A stretch of 64,000 nt of DNA from Cognatundibacterium luofuense. Its GTDB lineage: Bacteria; Pseudomonadota; Gammaproteobacteria; Burkholderiales; Burkholderiaceae_D. Under the pieces are notes generated by a model. That model searched no databases and had not been told where the DNA came from. It saw nothing but the letters and a program-made list of their open reading frames with translations. Below are positions 37,098 through 45,797 of the stretch, in pieces. The translations under genes were made by a program, and so were the position numbers. The DNA is taken from contig NZ_JAGSPN010000013.1 of assembly GCF_018139685.1 (NCBI RefSeq), positions 1-64,000 of the forward strand. Reading direction: 5' to 3'. Numbering within the stretch: position 1 is the stretch's first letter; each line of letters starts with the position of its first letter.

Positions 37098-38273
37098 ATG
37101 AGTCCAGTTCACCCGTTATTCTTTGTCGCAGCACTTGTTATTGCGTATCTCACTACCGGCATCCTGAGCCGCTTCGTTCCGGCACCAGCCGCTCACGGAC
37201 GTGCGACAAGCATAGACGGACTGCGGGGGTATCTGGCGTTTTCTGTGTTTATTCACCATGCGGCCATCTGGTACTTTTATTTGCGCGGCGGAGAATGGCA
37301 GGCACCACCGACAGCCCTGTATAACCAGCTTGGTCAGGGCAGCGTCGCGCTGTTCTTCATGATTACGAGTTTTCTGTTTTTCAGCAAAATTCTCGACAGT
37401 GATCAGAAACCGATAGACTGGGGACAGCTGTACATATCGCGCCTGTGCCGGATCGCTCCTTTGTATCTTGTGGTGGTGGGCCTTCTTTTTTGTCTGGTCG
37501 GCTTCCTGACAAACGGAATCCTTTACGACACGCCGGGCCAGTTACTCAAACAAGCGACGCACTGGCTGCTGTTTACAACCTACGCAGCACCTGATCTGAA
37601 CGGTTTTCCGCATACAACACTGATACTGGCAGGTGTTACCTGGTCTCTGCCGTATGAATGGTTTTTTTACCTGTGTCTGCCAGTGATTGCGTGGAGTCAG
37701 CGGCGAAAAGCGCCAACCGGCATTCACCGGTTGGGAATATTTGCATTGTTGCTTTTTATCGCCTGGAAGCCGCAGTGGCAGCATGTACTGGCATTTGGCG
37801 GCGGAATGCTGGCGGCAAAACTCCGCTCTGCACCAGTGTTATGCAAGTTCGCGCAATCGGGACCGGGCTCGTACCTGGCTGCAACTGCACTGGTACTGAG
37901 CTTCGGCTTGTGTGAAAGCATCCGCCATCCTGCTGCCCTGCCATTACTGACACTGGCATTTACACTGATTGCGAACGGTTGCGACTTATTTGGCGTGTTG
38001 AGAAATCCGGTATCGCGCCTGCTGGGTGAATTTGCTTACAGTATTTATTTATTGCATGGGTTGCTGCTTTTTTCATGCTTTACGCTGATCATTGGCAACG
38101 ACGCTGCCGCAGAATTCAGCGTACCTGAACACTGGCTGACCGTGTTGGCACTGATCCCGGGTGTAATCCTGTTCAGCTATGTCAGCTTCAGATTGATTGA
38201 ACTGCCGGGAATGCGTCTGGCAAAGCCGGTATTGCAAAATTTACGCAGCCGCACACGGCAAAAAGAAGTATAA
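37098..38273 (+). CDS. Acyltransferase 3 family membrane protein (OafA-like)
   Basis: About 391 residues from ATG 37098; a TTG start at 37056 is also open. Ten or so membrane segments. The family signature lies near the N-terminus: SIDGLRGYLAFSVFIHHAA with the catalytic His, followed by FFMITSFLFFSKIL and RLCRIAPLYLVVVG. Such enzymes O-acylate (usually O-acetylate) surface polysaccharides, peptidoglycan or lipid glycans. Neighbour 38278 encodes an exported hydrolase 4 bp downstream, so the two may be co-transcribed. Confidence 0.88.
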   Translation: MSPVHPLFFVAALVIAYLTTGILSRFVPAPAAHGRATSIDGLRGYLAFSVFIHHAAIWYFYLRGGEWQAPPTALYNQLGQGSVALFFMITSFLFFSKILDSDQKPIDWGQLYISRLCRIAPLYLVVVGLLFCLVGFLTNGILYDTPGQLLKQATHWLLFTTYAAPDLNGFPHTTLILAGVTWSLPYEWFFYLCLPVIAWSQRRKAPTGIHRLGIFALLLFIAWKPQWQHVLAFGGGMLAAKLRSAPVLCKFAQSGPGSYLAATALVLSFGLCESIRHPAALPLLTLAFTLIANGCDLFGVLRNPVSRLLGEFAYSIYLLHGLLLFSCFTLIIGNDAAAEFSVPEHWLTVLALIPGVILFSYVSFRLIELPGMRLAKPVLQNLRSRTRQKEV

Positions 38274-38277
38274 AAAT

Positions 38278-39378
38278 ATGCATCTCATGTTTTTACGCTC
38301 TGGTTTTAAGCAAATGAAGCATTTAAGTCTGCTGTGGCTCTGTTTTTCTCCCTTGATAGCATATGCAGAGCCCCAAAAACTGCAATGGATTCAACTCGGA
38401 GGTCGCGGGGGAACATATACGCTTCCGGTCGTCGCCAGTCAGCCTCTTGAAAAAATTTCACCCACGGTTGAGCGGATCATTTTTGTTCAGCATGGTGCAA
38501 AGCGCAACGCTGATGATTATTTCAGGACGATGGATTCCGTTGTCCAGCCAGATCAGCACACACTGGTAATTGCGCCTGCTTTTCTGACTAAAACTGATGA
38601 ACAGGGCAAAGGAAATACCGGTCCCCGGTGGACAGCATCATCGTGGATGAAGGGATTGATTCCGTCTGTTGACGGGCAAGGCCCCGGTACTTTTCAGGTA
38701 TATCACGACATCATTCATCGACTACAAATGCAGCACCCGCATGCATTCCGGCAGATTATTTTTGCCGGTCACTCAGGTGGCGGGCAATTCGTTCAGCGCT
38801 TTGCCGTGCTGAATCAGATCGACGAGCAACTGCGGTCACAAGGTACTGATGTACGTTATCTTGTCGCCAATCCATCCAGTTATTTGTATACCAGCCCCGT
38901 CAGGCCCGTATTACAAAAAGATGGTTCTTTCGCCCTTGCAAAACCGGATCTTGCAAGTGTTAACTGCCCTGACTGGAATCAATACAAATATGGTCTGCAG
39001 CAAATCCCCGGCAGCGATATTGCTGACTCAGACGACATCAGCAAACGCTATTTAAGCCGGCAAGTCACTTACCTGCTGGGTGAGCTGGATACCGATCCTC
39101 AGCATCCGTTGCTGGATAAACATTGTGCTGCCGAACTGCAGGGGGCGTACCGGCTCGCTCGCGGACTCGGTTACAGTGCTTTTTTACAGCAATTGGCGCA
39201 GCAAACCCGTATGGTCGGAGCATATTCCAGCGGACACAGATTGATCGTGATTCCGCGCACCGGACATGATCAGAAGAAAATGTTCAGCGCGCGCTGTGTC
39301 GCAGCGATTTTGCAGGATCGTCCGGCAACAGAAAACTGTACTGCCGACGAAACGCCAGCCGCTCAGAATGGCGACTGA
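38278..39378 (+). CDS. Exported alpha/beta hydrolase-like protein
   Basis: About 366 residues from ATG 38278, with a later ATG at 38314 that also suits the signal peptide (MKHLSLLWLCFSPLIAYA). The fold is suggested by IIFVQHGAKRNADDYFRTMD, the nucleophile elbow FAGHSGGGQFVQRFA (Ser), YLLGELDTDPQH (acid) and VIPRTGHDQKKMF (His). Similar exported hydrolases act as esterases or depolymerases; the substrate is unknown. It starts 4 bp after the acyltransferase gene, which hints at a joint role in surface glycan or ester metabolism. The 3' end overlaps the convergent flavin reductase gene by 16 bp. Confidence 0.75.
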   Translation: MHLMFLRSGFKQMKHLSLLWLCFSPLIAYAEPQKLQWIQLGGRGGTYTLPVVASQPLEKISPTVERIIFVQHGAKRNADDYFRTMDSVVQPDQHTLVIAPAFLTKTDEQGKGNTGPRWTASSWMKGLIPSVDGQGPGTFQVYHDIIHRLQMQHPHAFRQIIFAGHSGGGQFVQRFAVLNQIDEQLRSQGTDVRYLVANPSSYLYTSPVRPVLQKDGSFALAKPDLASVNCPDWNQYKYGLQQIPGSDIADSDDISKRYLSRQVTYLLGELDTDPQHPLLDKHCAAELQGAYRLARGLGYSAFLQQLAQQTRMVGAYSSGHRLIVIPRTGHDQKKMFSARCVAAILQDRPATENCTADETPAAQNGD

Positions 39379-39938
39379 GTTGTGATCTGGCCACCCAGCG
39401 ACATAAACAGACCGGCACCAAGATAGTGAATGGTATGGGTCGCAGGGTTGGAGGCATCCATATGCCAGTGGCCGCCGGAGAATGCGCGCGAGTCTGCGGC
39501 GGCGGAAACGACTTCAGCGAAACAGGTATCGTAGGCTTTTTCTGTGTGTGACTCGGGAATCAGGCGGCATTCCATCCAGGCGATGCAAGCGTCTTCCAGT
39601 ACCGGCAAACCCAGCACAGAACCTTGCTGTGCTTGTAATTGCAGGCGGTCAAACTTGTCACCGTCGCGACCGCTGATACTGCCTGCAGCATAGGTTTGCG
39701 TTGCGAATTCTGCGCTCGGGATGATGATCGCAAACTGTCCGCTGGCATTGATCAGTTCTTTGGTCAGCGTGGATTTATCAATCACAATCGCAATGCGCGG
39801 CGGTGTAAATTCCACCGGCATCGACCATGCTGCAGCCATCAGATTACGTTGCCCCGCAAACGCCGTTGTGACAAGCACGGTCGGGCCGTGGTTCAGCAAT
39901 CGTGATGCATGTTCCAGCGCGACAGGTTCAAAGCGGGA
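39363..39938 (-). CDS. Flavin reductase-like (FMN-binding split barrel) protein
   Basis: About 191 residues from the ATG at 39938 (MSRFEPVALEHASRLLNHGP); a longer frame begins at 39974. It carries the split-barrel FMN-binding layout: PTVLVTTAFAGQRNLMAAAW, FTPPRIAIVIDKSTLTKELI, NASGQFAIIIPS and the late GGHWHMDAS. Flavin reductases supply reduced FMN to partner enzymes; some homologues act alone. It lies 13 bp downstream of the methionine aminopeptidase gene in the same direction. Confidence 0.85.
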   Translation of the reverse strand, partial: SRFEPVALEHASRLLNHGPTVLVTTAFAGQRNLMAAAWSMPVEFTPPRIAIVIDKSTLTKELINASGQFAIIIPSAEFATQTYAAGSISGRDGDKFDRLQLQAQQGSVLGLPVLEDACIAWMECRLIPESHTEKAYDTCFAEVVSAAADSRAFSGGHWHMDASNPATHTIHYLGAGLFMSLGGQITTQSPF

Positions 39939-39951
39939 CATCCGGCAGTCC

Positions 39952-40737
39952 TCAGACAAACCGGCCCGGGCCATCCGGCCACGGCGTCAGAATTTCAAAG
40001 CCGCCGTCTTTCACCAGCACCATGTGCTCCCACTGCGCAGACAGCGAGTTATCTTTGGTCACGACAGTCCAGCCATCTTTTAATTGCATGATGTCGCGCT
40101 GGCCGGCATTCAGCATCGGCTCGACGGTAAAAATCATACCTGCCTGCAGCGTCATGCCGGTACCGGGACGGCCATAGTGCAGCACGGTAGGTTCATCGTG
40201 ATAAATTTTGCCGATACCGTGGCCGCAGTATTCGCGCACGATGCTGTAACCGGCTTCTTCCGCCAGTTTCTGAATCGCATGCCCGACATCACCCAGCGTT
40301 GCACCGGCGCGGACTTTCTGAATACCAGCCATCATCGCGTGATACGTGGTGTCCACCAGACGCTGCGCATCGTCGCTGACTTTGCCGACGGTGTACATGC
40401 GGCTGGTATCGCCGAACCAGCCATCTTTGATGACGGCGACGTCGATATTCAGAATATCGCCTTCATTCAGCACTGTGCCGTCCGGAATACCGTGGCACAC
40501 CACATGATTCGGCGATGCACACACCGTTTTCGGAAAACCGTGATAGCCGACATTGGCAGGCTTGGCTTTTTGTTTATGCACGATAAAGTCGTGGCAAATA
40601 CGATCCAGTTCATCGGTGGTGATGCCCGGTCGGATGTGTTCCGTGATCATGGCAAGCACTTCCGCTGCCAGCGATCCGGCGTATTTGGCTTTTTTAACGT
40701 CTGCTGCGGTATGCAGCGGAACCCGGTTTTTAAAACG
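39952..40737 (-). CDS. map: Type I methionine aminopeptidase
   Basis: About 261 residues from ATG 40737 behind GGAGC; the longer frame from 40788 lacks a ribosome-binding site. It removes N-terminal methionine from nascent proteins. Metal-binding and catalytic residues are visible in the family order: HGIPDGTVLNEGDILNIDVA (Asp), GWFGDTSRMY (Asp), GHGIGKIYHDEP (His), VEPMLN (Glu) and the final Glu of QWEHMVLV. Length fits type Ia enzymes without N-terminal extension. As many betaproteobacteria carry more than one map gene, this may not be the essential copy. Confidence 0.93.
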   Translation of the reverse strand, partial: RFKNRVPLHTAADVKKAKYAGSLAAEVLAMITEHIRPGITTDELDRICHDFIVHKQKAKPANVGYHGFPKTVCASPNHVVCHGIPDGTVLNEGDILNIDVAVIKDGWFGDTSRMYTVGKVSDDAQRLVDTTYHAMMAGIQKVRAGATLGDVGHAIQKLAEEAGYSIVREYCGHGIGKIYHDEPTVLHYGRPGTGMTLQAGMIFTVEPMLNAGQRDIMQLKDGWTVVTKDNSLSAQWEHMVLVKDGGFEILTPWPDGPGRFV

Positions 40738-41015
40738 CATCACAGCTCCACATAGAATTTCCGGCATTGCGCCAACACTTCTGGACAAGTACCAGAAAAC
40801 CGGGACCCATTATCCGCAGAAATCCGCACTGACCGGCATTTCTCTGCGTAATGCGTCCGAAAGGTAAGACTTTACCAAAATTCGGCGAAATCGTTTGATG
40901 AATGCAGCATATCCGGTCTTCGCGCAGCTCTGCCTGCCACATCAGATACCGGAAAGCGACTGATGTTCTGTTCACGAGCCCGAAAATCTTCGTCTTTCCT
41001 GTCTCAATATACAGT

Positions 41016-41966
41016 TTATGTCTGACGGAACTGACGCCGCCATTGTTGCGGCGGTATGCCTAAACGCTGCCTGAAATGCAGACGCAGCGTTTCGGCAGAA
41101 GCAAATCCGGCCGCCGTTGCAACCTGCTCTACCGCTAAATCGCTGACTTCCAGCAAATGCTGGGCGTGGCTGATGCGCTGATGCAGTAACCATTCGGTAA
41201 AACTGCTGCCGGTCAGCTGACGGAAATGACGGGTAAATGTACGGCGGCTCATGGCCATTTTTGCGGCGAGCTGATCCAGCGTATAGGCCAGTTGCGGCGC
41301 ATTACGCACTTCATCCAGCAGACTGCTGAGTTTGTGATCGCTGCGGGTTTCCGGCACTGGCTGTTCAATGAATTGCGCTTGTCCGCCCTGCCGGTGTGGC
41401 GCGATCACCAGCCGGCGTGCGAGCCGGTTTGCGACCTCAGCCCCGCACAGCTGACGTACCAGATGCAAACAGCAATCCAGCGCCGCTGCCGTGCCGGCGG
41501 AAGTCATGATGCGGCCCTGCTCGATGTAAATCACATCGGTGTCGAGCCGGATTTGCGGAAAACGCTGGCTGAAATCATCGGCATAAGCCCAGTGCGTGGT
41601 GGCCTGCAAACCGTTCAGCAAGCCGCATTCCGCCAGCACATAAGCGCCCAGACACAAACCGGCCAGATACGCACCGCGCGCAGCGGCATCCAGCAAAGCC
41701 TGTCGTAATGCCGCTGAAACCGGCGTTCCGGCATGCCAGCTGGGCAAAATGACGATATCTGCATGGGATATGGCTTCCAGCCCGCGAGAAATCCCGATCT
41801 CAAAACCAGCCGATGACGAAATCTGCCCAGTCTGCTCGGCGCAGACGACGCAATTCATCGCCGGAAAACCCGGATGCGCCTCGCCGAACACAAGGCATGG
41901 CACTGATAAATGAAAAGGACTGATTCCCGGAAACGCCAGCACGGCAATATTCAGTGGCTCAGACAT
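41016..41966 (-). CDS. GlxA-family AraC-type regulator with DJ-1/PfpI domain
   Basis: 316 residues. The N-terminal half is a DJ-1/PfpI amidotransferase-like fold (NIAVLAFPGISPFHLSVP, ADIVILPSWH, YLAGLCLGAYVLAECGLL with the nucleophile-elbow Cys). The C-terminal 100 residues are an AraC helix-turn-helix pair: LAAKMAMSRRTFTRHFRQL and VATAAGFASAETLRLHFRQR. Such regulators sense small amines or quaternary ammonium compounds. It is divergent from the isochorismatase-like hydrolase gene, with a perfect 9-bp inverted repeat between them, so it probably controls that gene. Confidence 0.9.
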   Translation of the reverse strand: MSEPLNIAVLAFPGISPFHLSVPCLVFGEAHPGFPAMNCVVCAEQTGQISSSAGFEIGISRGLEAISHADIVILPSWHAGTPVSAALRQALLDAAARGAYLAGLCLGAYVLAECGLLNGLQATTHWAYADDFSQRFPQIRLDTDVIYIEQGRIMTSAGTAAALDCCLHLVRQLCGAEVANRLARRLVIAPHRQGGQAQFIEQPVPETRSDHKLSSLLDEVRNAPQLAYTLDQLAAKMAMSRRTFTRHFRQLTGSSFTEWLLHQRISHAQHLLEVSDLAVEQVATAAGFASAETLRLHFRQRLGIPPQQWRRQFRQT

Positions 41967-41990
41967 TTCGCTCTCCGCCGCATTGATTGT

Positions 41991-42027
41991 TTGACCCGAT
42001 CCTAATGATAACTGTCATTCGGGTCAA
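41991..42027. promoter_or_regulatory. Nested inverted repeat in the glxA-type divergent promoter
   Basis: Outer arms TTGACCCGA and TCGGGTCAA are perfect over 9 bp with a 19-bp spacer that itself holds AATGA-N6-TCATT. It lies between the divergent start codons at 41966 and 42091 and is the most likely operator for the AraC-type regulator. Confidence 0.65.
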
Positions 42028-42090
42028 TGGTTTGCAACTGCATCAGGATGGAAAATGCACTCACTTCAATCCGACACGAAAGGAAATCCC

Positions 42091-42618
42091 ATGACCCGCG
42101 AAGCACTGATCATCATTGACGTCCAGAACGATTACTTTGCCGATGGCCTGTTCCCGCTCTGGAATGCTGAAGCTGTACTTGAGCAAACTTTGCAGGCAGT
42201 CAGACATGCACAGGCGCAGCAAATACCGGTATTGCTGGTGCAACACGTGGCCGATATCAGCCAGGGACCTGCGCCGTTTTTTAATCCGGACAGTGAAGGT
42301 GTGGCTATTCATCCGCGTTTACAAGCCATGCTGCCGGATGCACCGGTGATTGTGAAACAAGCAGCCGACAGCTTTTGGAAAACCGGTCTGGAAGCACACT
42401 TGCGCCGGCTCAATATTAACAAAATAACACTAACAGGCATGATGACGCACAATTGCGTGACCCACACTGCCCTTTCCCGCGATGCAGAGGGCTATGAAGT
42501 CAGCATACTGGGAGACTGCTGCACCACCGTCTCGGAAATTCTGCACCTGATTGCACTGAGTGCGATCCGCAACCGTATTCCCGTGCAGAATACCGCCGAC
42601 TGGATCGCCGGCCGCTAA
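42091..42618 (+). CDS. Isochorismatase-family cysteine hydrolase
   Basis: 175 residues from ATG 42091 behind AAAGGAAAT. The catalytic triad of the family is visible: Asp in LIIIDVQNDYFADG (about residue 10), Lys in VIVKQAADSFW and Cys in TGMMTHNCVTHTAL, with the cis-peptide-like motif nearby. Members include nicotinamidases and N-carbamoylsarcosine amidases; the substrate is unknown. Divergent from and probably regulated by the GlxA-type protein. Confidence 0.88.
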   Translation: MTREALIIIDVQNDYFADGLFPLWNAEAVLEQTLQAVRHAQAQQIPVLLVQHVADISQGPAPFFNPDSEGVAIHPRLQAMLPDAPVIVKQAADSFWKTGLEAHLRRLNINKITLTGMMTHNCVTHTALSRDAEGYEVSILGDCCTTVSEILHLIALSAIRNRIPVQNTADWIAGR

Positions 42619-42701
42619 CAATATTTGACCAGACAATTTCTGCAGAAAGGACATAAAAGGACTATGATAAGAGCGTATTCGACACTTTTACGGAGCCTAT
42701 T

Positions 42702-42902
42702 ATGTCCGGCACAGTCAGCGGCGTTAATCAGCAACAGGTGCAGCAACTCGCATCACAGTTAAAATCCGCAAGCCTGAACCGCAATGATGCGGATGGAGAT
42801 AACGACAAAACCAAAATTCCGCAGGCACAGGCGGTGCAGCAGGCAGAGCGTAAGCTGGCAACCGTCGGCAATGTCGGAACGCAAATTAATACGTCTGCCT
42901 GA
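42702..42902 (+). CDS. Small polar protein of unknown function
   Basis: 66 residues, starting at ATG 42702 with ACGGAG upstream. Gln/Asn/Asp-rich (NQQQVQQLASQLKSASLNRN, then DADGDNDKTKIPQAQAVQQA) with helical propensity and no membrane segment or Cys. Not recognised. A hairpin follows the stop codon. Confidence 0.6.
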   Translation: MSGTVSGVNQQQVQQLASQLKSASLNRNDADGDNDKTKIPQAQAVQQAERKLATVGNVGTQINTSA

Positions 42903-43226
42903 TTGAACAGGCAGTCACTCTGCTCAGCCTGTGTCACAACGGGCACAGGTATACTGAGCATATCTTGCTCTGCGCGCCCTGATGCTGTCTTGCCTTATTG
43001 TTTTATCTGCCGATCTGCCGTTTTTTCCTGATCTGCCCGGCACGGATCGGGTCTGCGGAATGTAAGAAAATACCTCTGGCGCAATATCCTTTTTAAGAGC
43101 CCCCGTCGTTCAAAAATTATTTGACTGAATAACATCAGCTCCGTATGCTGCGCAGTTCCCTGTCGCATGCATCGCTTTTGGCATAAGCGCAGGCCTCCCC
43201 CCGATTACCGCTTACCTGACTTTGCC
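42903..43226. other. Intergenic region before the TonB receptor gene
   Basis: Holds a stem-loop (TGCTCAG-CCTGTG, 10-nt loop, CACAGG-TATA-CTGAGCA at 42921-42960) after the small gene, with no T run, and the presumed promoter of the receptor gene. Nothing else seen. Confidence 0.5.
42921..42960 (+). terminator. Stem-loop after the 66-residue protein gene
   Basis: TGCTCAGCCTGTG pairs with CACAGG plus CTGAGCA, interrupted by a 4-nt bulge (TATA). No T run follows, so termination is only possible, not proven. Confidence 0.4.
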
Positions 43227-45368
43227 ATGCAGCGCCACCTGCCCCATCTTCTGTTAACTTCCGCTCTGTCCGTATTGATCAACTCAGCTGCGCAAGCACA
43301 GCAAACCACGCCTCCCGTACAGCAAGTAGAAGTACAGGCGAAAACGCAGCCTGCAGATCACAAAACGGACAGCGCCGGAAAAGCGGTATTCACACGTCAG
43401 GAATTACTGCAATTCGGTGATATGAATGTCAGCGAAGCCTTACGGCGTTTGCCCGGCATCACCGTCAGCGGCAGCGAAATCCGCTTGCGGGGTCTGGGTG
43501 GCGGTTACACACAAATTCTGCTGAACGGAGAGCCGGTAGCCCCCGGTTTCAGCATCGATAGTCTGTCGCCGGAACTGATAGAGAAAGTCGAAATTATGCG
43601 CTCAGGCTCTGCTGAATACAGCGCGCAGGGAATCGCCGGAACGATCAATATCGTACTGCGCAAGCAACCGGCACAAAAAGGACTGAACTTACGTGCCAGC
43701 CTGCAAAGTGCGCCGCAATGGCATTTGCCGCAAGCCGGGCTGGAATGGACTACAGGCAGTGGCGCCTGGCAGGGTGGGCTGAATGCGGTAGTAAAGCAAA
43801 CACGCAATGAAATCCAGCTCCGTATTACCGAACAACAAGCGACGCTGCAAGGTAAGCCGCTTGCAGAACGCTGGTTTGATGAACAGGATTTTTTCCGCAC
43901 CAATACTATCAGTCTCGCACCGCGCCTGAACTGGAAAGGCGATCACGGTAATCAGGTTCAGACCCAGCATCTGATGGAATACAGTGAAAGCCATATGCAT
44001 GGCGGCAATCATGAAACAACGCTGCTAGGTGACCACTCAAGCTATCCGGATACTGCATTCCGGTCACAGGCCAGTGTACGCAACTGGCAATCCGACATTC
44101 AGGCCAGCCAGCGGCTCGATGAAAATACCCGGCTCGAAGGAAAATTATTGCTGCGTTATAACCGGCGTGACAGCGACTATTTCTTCGATGGTGATGCACC
44201 TGCACCGCAAACCAGCCTGCGTCGCGAAGTATTGTCGTATGCGCTCGATAAAACGCTGAGCACCAGCGGCAAATACAAACGCAAGGCCGGTGAGGCACAC
44301 AGTCTGGTATTCGGCTGGGATGGTGCGATGATTCAGCGCGCTGAACAACGACTACAGCTCGATCAGACACCACCCGTCGCCGGACAATCCACGCTGGATG
44401 AAAACTACCATGCCGATGTACGCAGACTGGCTTTATTTGCGCAGGATGAATGGGATATCAGCGACCGGCTGCAAACTTATCTGGGCTTACGCTGGGAAGG
44501 TTTGCAAACCGATGTCAGCGGCAACGCACTGCCTGCTGTACGCAACCGCTCCAGCGTCTTCAGTCCGGTCAGCCAGTGGTTGTGGAAAGTATCGGAAGAC
44601 AAGCAGGATCAGTTGCGTCTGGCGATTTCGCGTACTTACAAAGCACCGACAACCCGCGATCTGGTGCCGCGTCGCTATACTGTGAACAATGCCAACAGCC
44701 CGGCCAATGCGGACTTTCAGGGGAACCCTGCCCTGTTGCCGGAACTGGCATGGGGACTGGATCTGGGATGGGAAAAGACACTGGCCAAAGACAGTTATCT
44801 GAACCTGTCCGGCTATCTGCGGCGTATCGACAATGTCACAACCTTCCAGTTATTCCGCTTTGGCGATGAATGGGTTTCCATGCCAGCCAATCAGGGTAAA
44901 GCCCATGTACGCGGTATCGAAATCGACACCCGTTTATCGCTGGAACGCTGGAGCCCAGCTTTGCGCGGCACTCAGCTGAAATTTAATCTGAACCGTAACT
45001 GGTCGGAAGTCGACAGTGTACCGGGCCCGAATAACCGGCTGGTGCGGCAAACACCGCTGAGCCTGAATGTTGGAATGGATTTTACGCTCAGCGATGCCAT
45101 GCGCGCGGGCTGGAATCTGCAATTCCAGCGTAACGGTAAGGTTCGTCCTTCTGAAAAACTGGATACCTATATCGGCACCACCAGAACACTGGACGCTTAC
45201 TGGAACTGGAAGCTGGATAAGCAAACCCAGTTGAAATTGTTCGCCGGTAATTTACTGCATCCGCGCGGTATCACCGGTGAAGGCTATCATGATGCCTATC
45301 TGTTATACCGTCAGGCAGAAGAGCGGACTTACCGCACTTTCCGCCTGCAATGGGAACAGCAGTTCTGA
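43227..45368 (+). CDS. TonB-dependent outer-membrane receptor
   Basis: About 713 residues from ATG 43227, which begins a signal peptide (RHLPHLLLTSALSVLINSAAQA); a frame from 43167 would bury it. The plug domain has VFTRQELLQFGDMNVSEALRRLPGITVSG, IRLRGLGGGYTQILLNGEP, EIMRSGSAEYSAQGIAGTIN. The C-terminal barrel ends with FRLQWEQQF (terminal Phe). It imports a siderophore, metal chelate or large nutrient using TonB energy; there is no linked regulator or ABC transporter, so the substrate is unknown. A SnoaL-like gene converges on it. Confidence 0.9.
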   Translation: MQRHLPHLLLTSALSVLINSAAQAQQTTPPVQQVEVQAKTQPADHKTDSAGKAVFTRQELLQFGDMNVSEALRRLPGITVSGSEIRLRGLGGGYTQILLNGEPVAPGFSIDSLSPELIEKVEIMRSGSAEYSAQGIAGTINIVLRKQPAQKGLNLRASLQSAPQWHLPQAGLEWTTGSGAWQGGLNAVVKQTRNEIQLRITEQQATLQGKPLAERWFDEQDFFRTNTISLAPRLNWKGDHGNQVQTQHLMEYSESHMHGGNHETTLLGDHSSYPDTAFRSQASVRNWQSDIQASQRLDENTRLEGKLLLRYNRRDSDYFFDGDAPAPQTSLRREVLSYALDKTLSTSGKYKRKAGEAHSLVFGWDGAMIQRAEQRLQLDQTPPVAGQSTLDENYHADVRRLALFAQDEWDISDRLQTYLGLRWEGLQTDVSGNALPAVRNRSSVFSPVSQWLWKVSEDKQDQLRLAISRTYKAPTTRDLVPRRYTVNNANSPANADFQGNPALLPELAWGLDLGWEKTLAKDSYLNLSGYLRRIDNVTTFQLFRFGDEWVSMPANQGKAHVRGIEIDTRLSLERWSPALRGTQLKFNLNRNWSEVDSVPGPNNRLVRQTPLSLNVGMDFTLSDAMRAGWNLQFQRNGKVRPSEKLDTYIGTTRTLDAYWNWKLDKQTQLKLFAGNLLHPRGITGEGYHDAYLLYRQAEERTYRTFRLQWEQQF

Positions 45369-45375
45369 TTGAAAC

Positions 45376-45708
45376 TCAGTAAAACCAGACCCGACGAATC
45401 AAACCGTCTTCAACTTCATACACAGCCACGGTATGGCGCGGAGACGGGTCCAGTCCGGTGACTTCTTCATGATCGACCACGATATTGCCGCTGACAATGC
45501 GATTGAGAACTTTGGCATGCAGATCGGGCAGCGTGAAACGGTTTTTGGCGTAATGCTCGCTGAACGCCTGCATCCCCTGCAACACCGGCTCCGGTTGCGG
45601 CGGCCGGAAAACCTGAACATTGTTACTGTATTCAGCAACAAATCGCTCCAGATCGTGTGCGTTATACGCATCTAACTGCCGCTGCACAACGGTGTCAGGT
45701 TTTTTCAT
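45376..45708 (-). CDS. SnoaL-like (NTF2-fold) protein
   Basis: 110 residues. The N-terminal helix DTVVQRQLDAYNAHDLERFVAEY and the strands VQVFRPPQPEPVL, GMQAFSEHYAKN, VEDGLIRRVWFY follow the SnoaL-like/NTF2 pattern with a pocket-lining His in SPRHTVAVYE. Such proteins act as isomerases, hydrolases or small-molecule binders. Convergent with the TonB receptor (stop codons 8 bp apart). Function unknown. Confidence 0.75.
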   Translation of the reverse strand: MKKPDTVVQRQLDAYNAHDLERFVAEYSNNVQVFRPPQPEPVLQGMQAFSEHYAKNRFTLPDLHAKVLNRIVSGNIVVDHEEVTGLDPSPRHTVAVYEVEDGLIRRVWFY

Positions 45709-45797
45709 GGCATAGCTCCGGATAAAGAAAAAAGTAATCTGTGAATGGAGTATAAACTGCCCGCTTGACAGTTCGCTGACAAGGTTACGCGCAGCGT

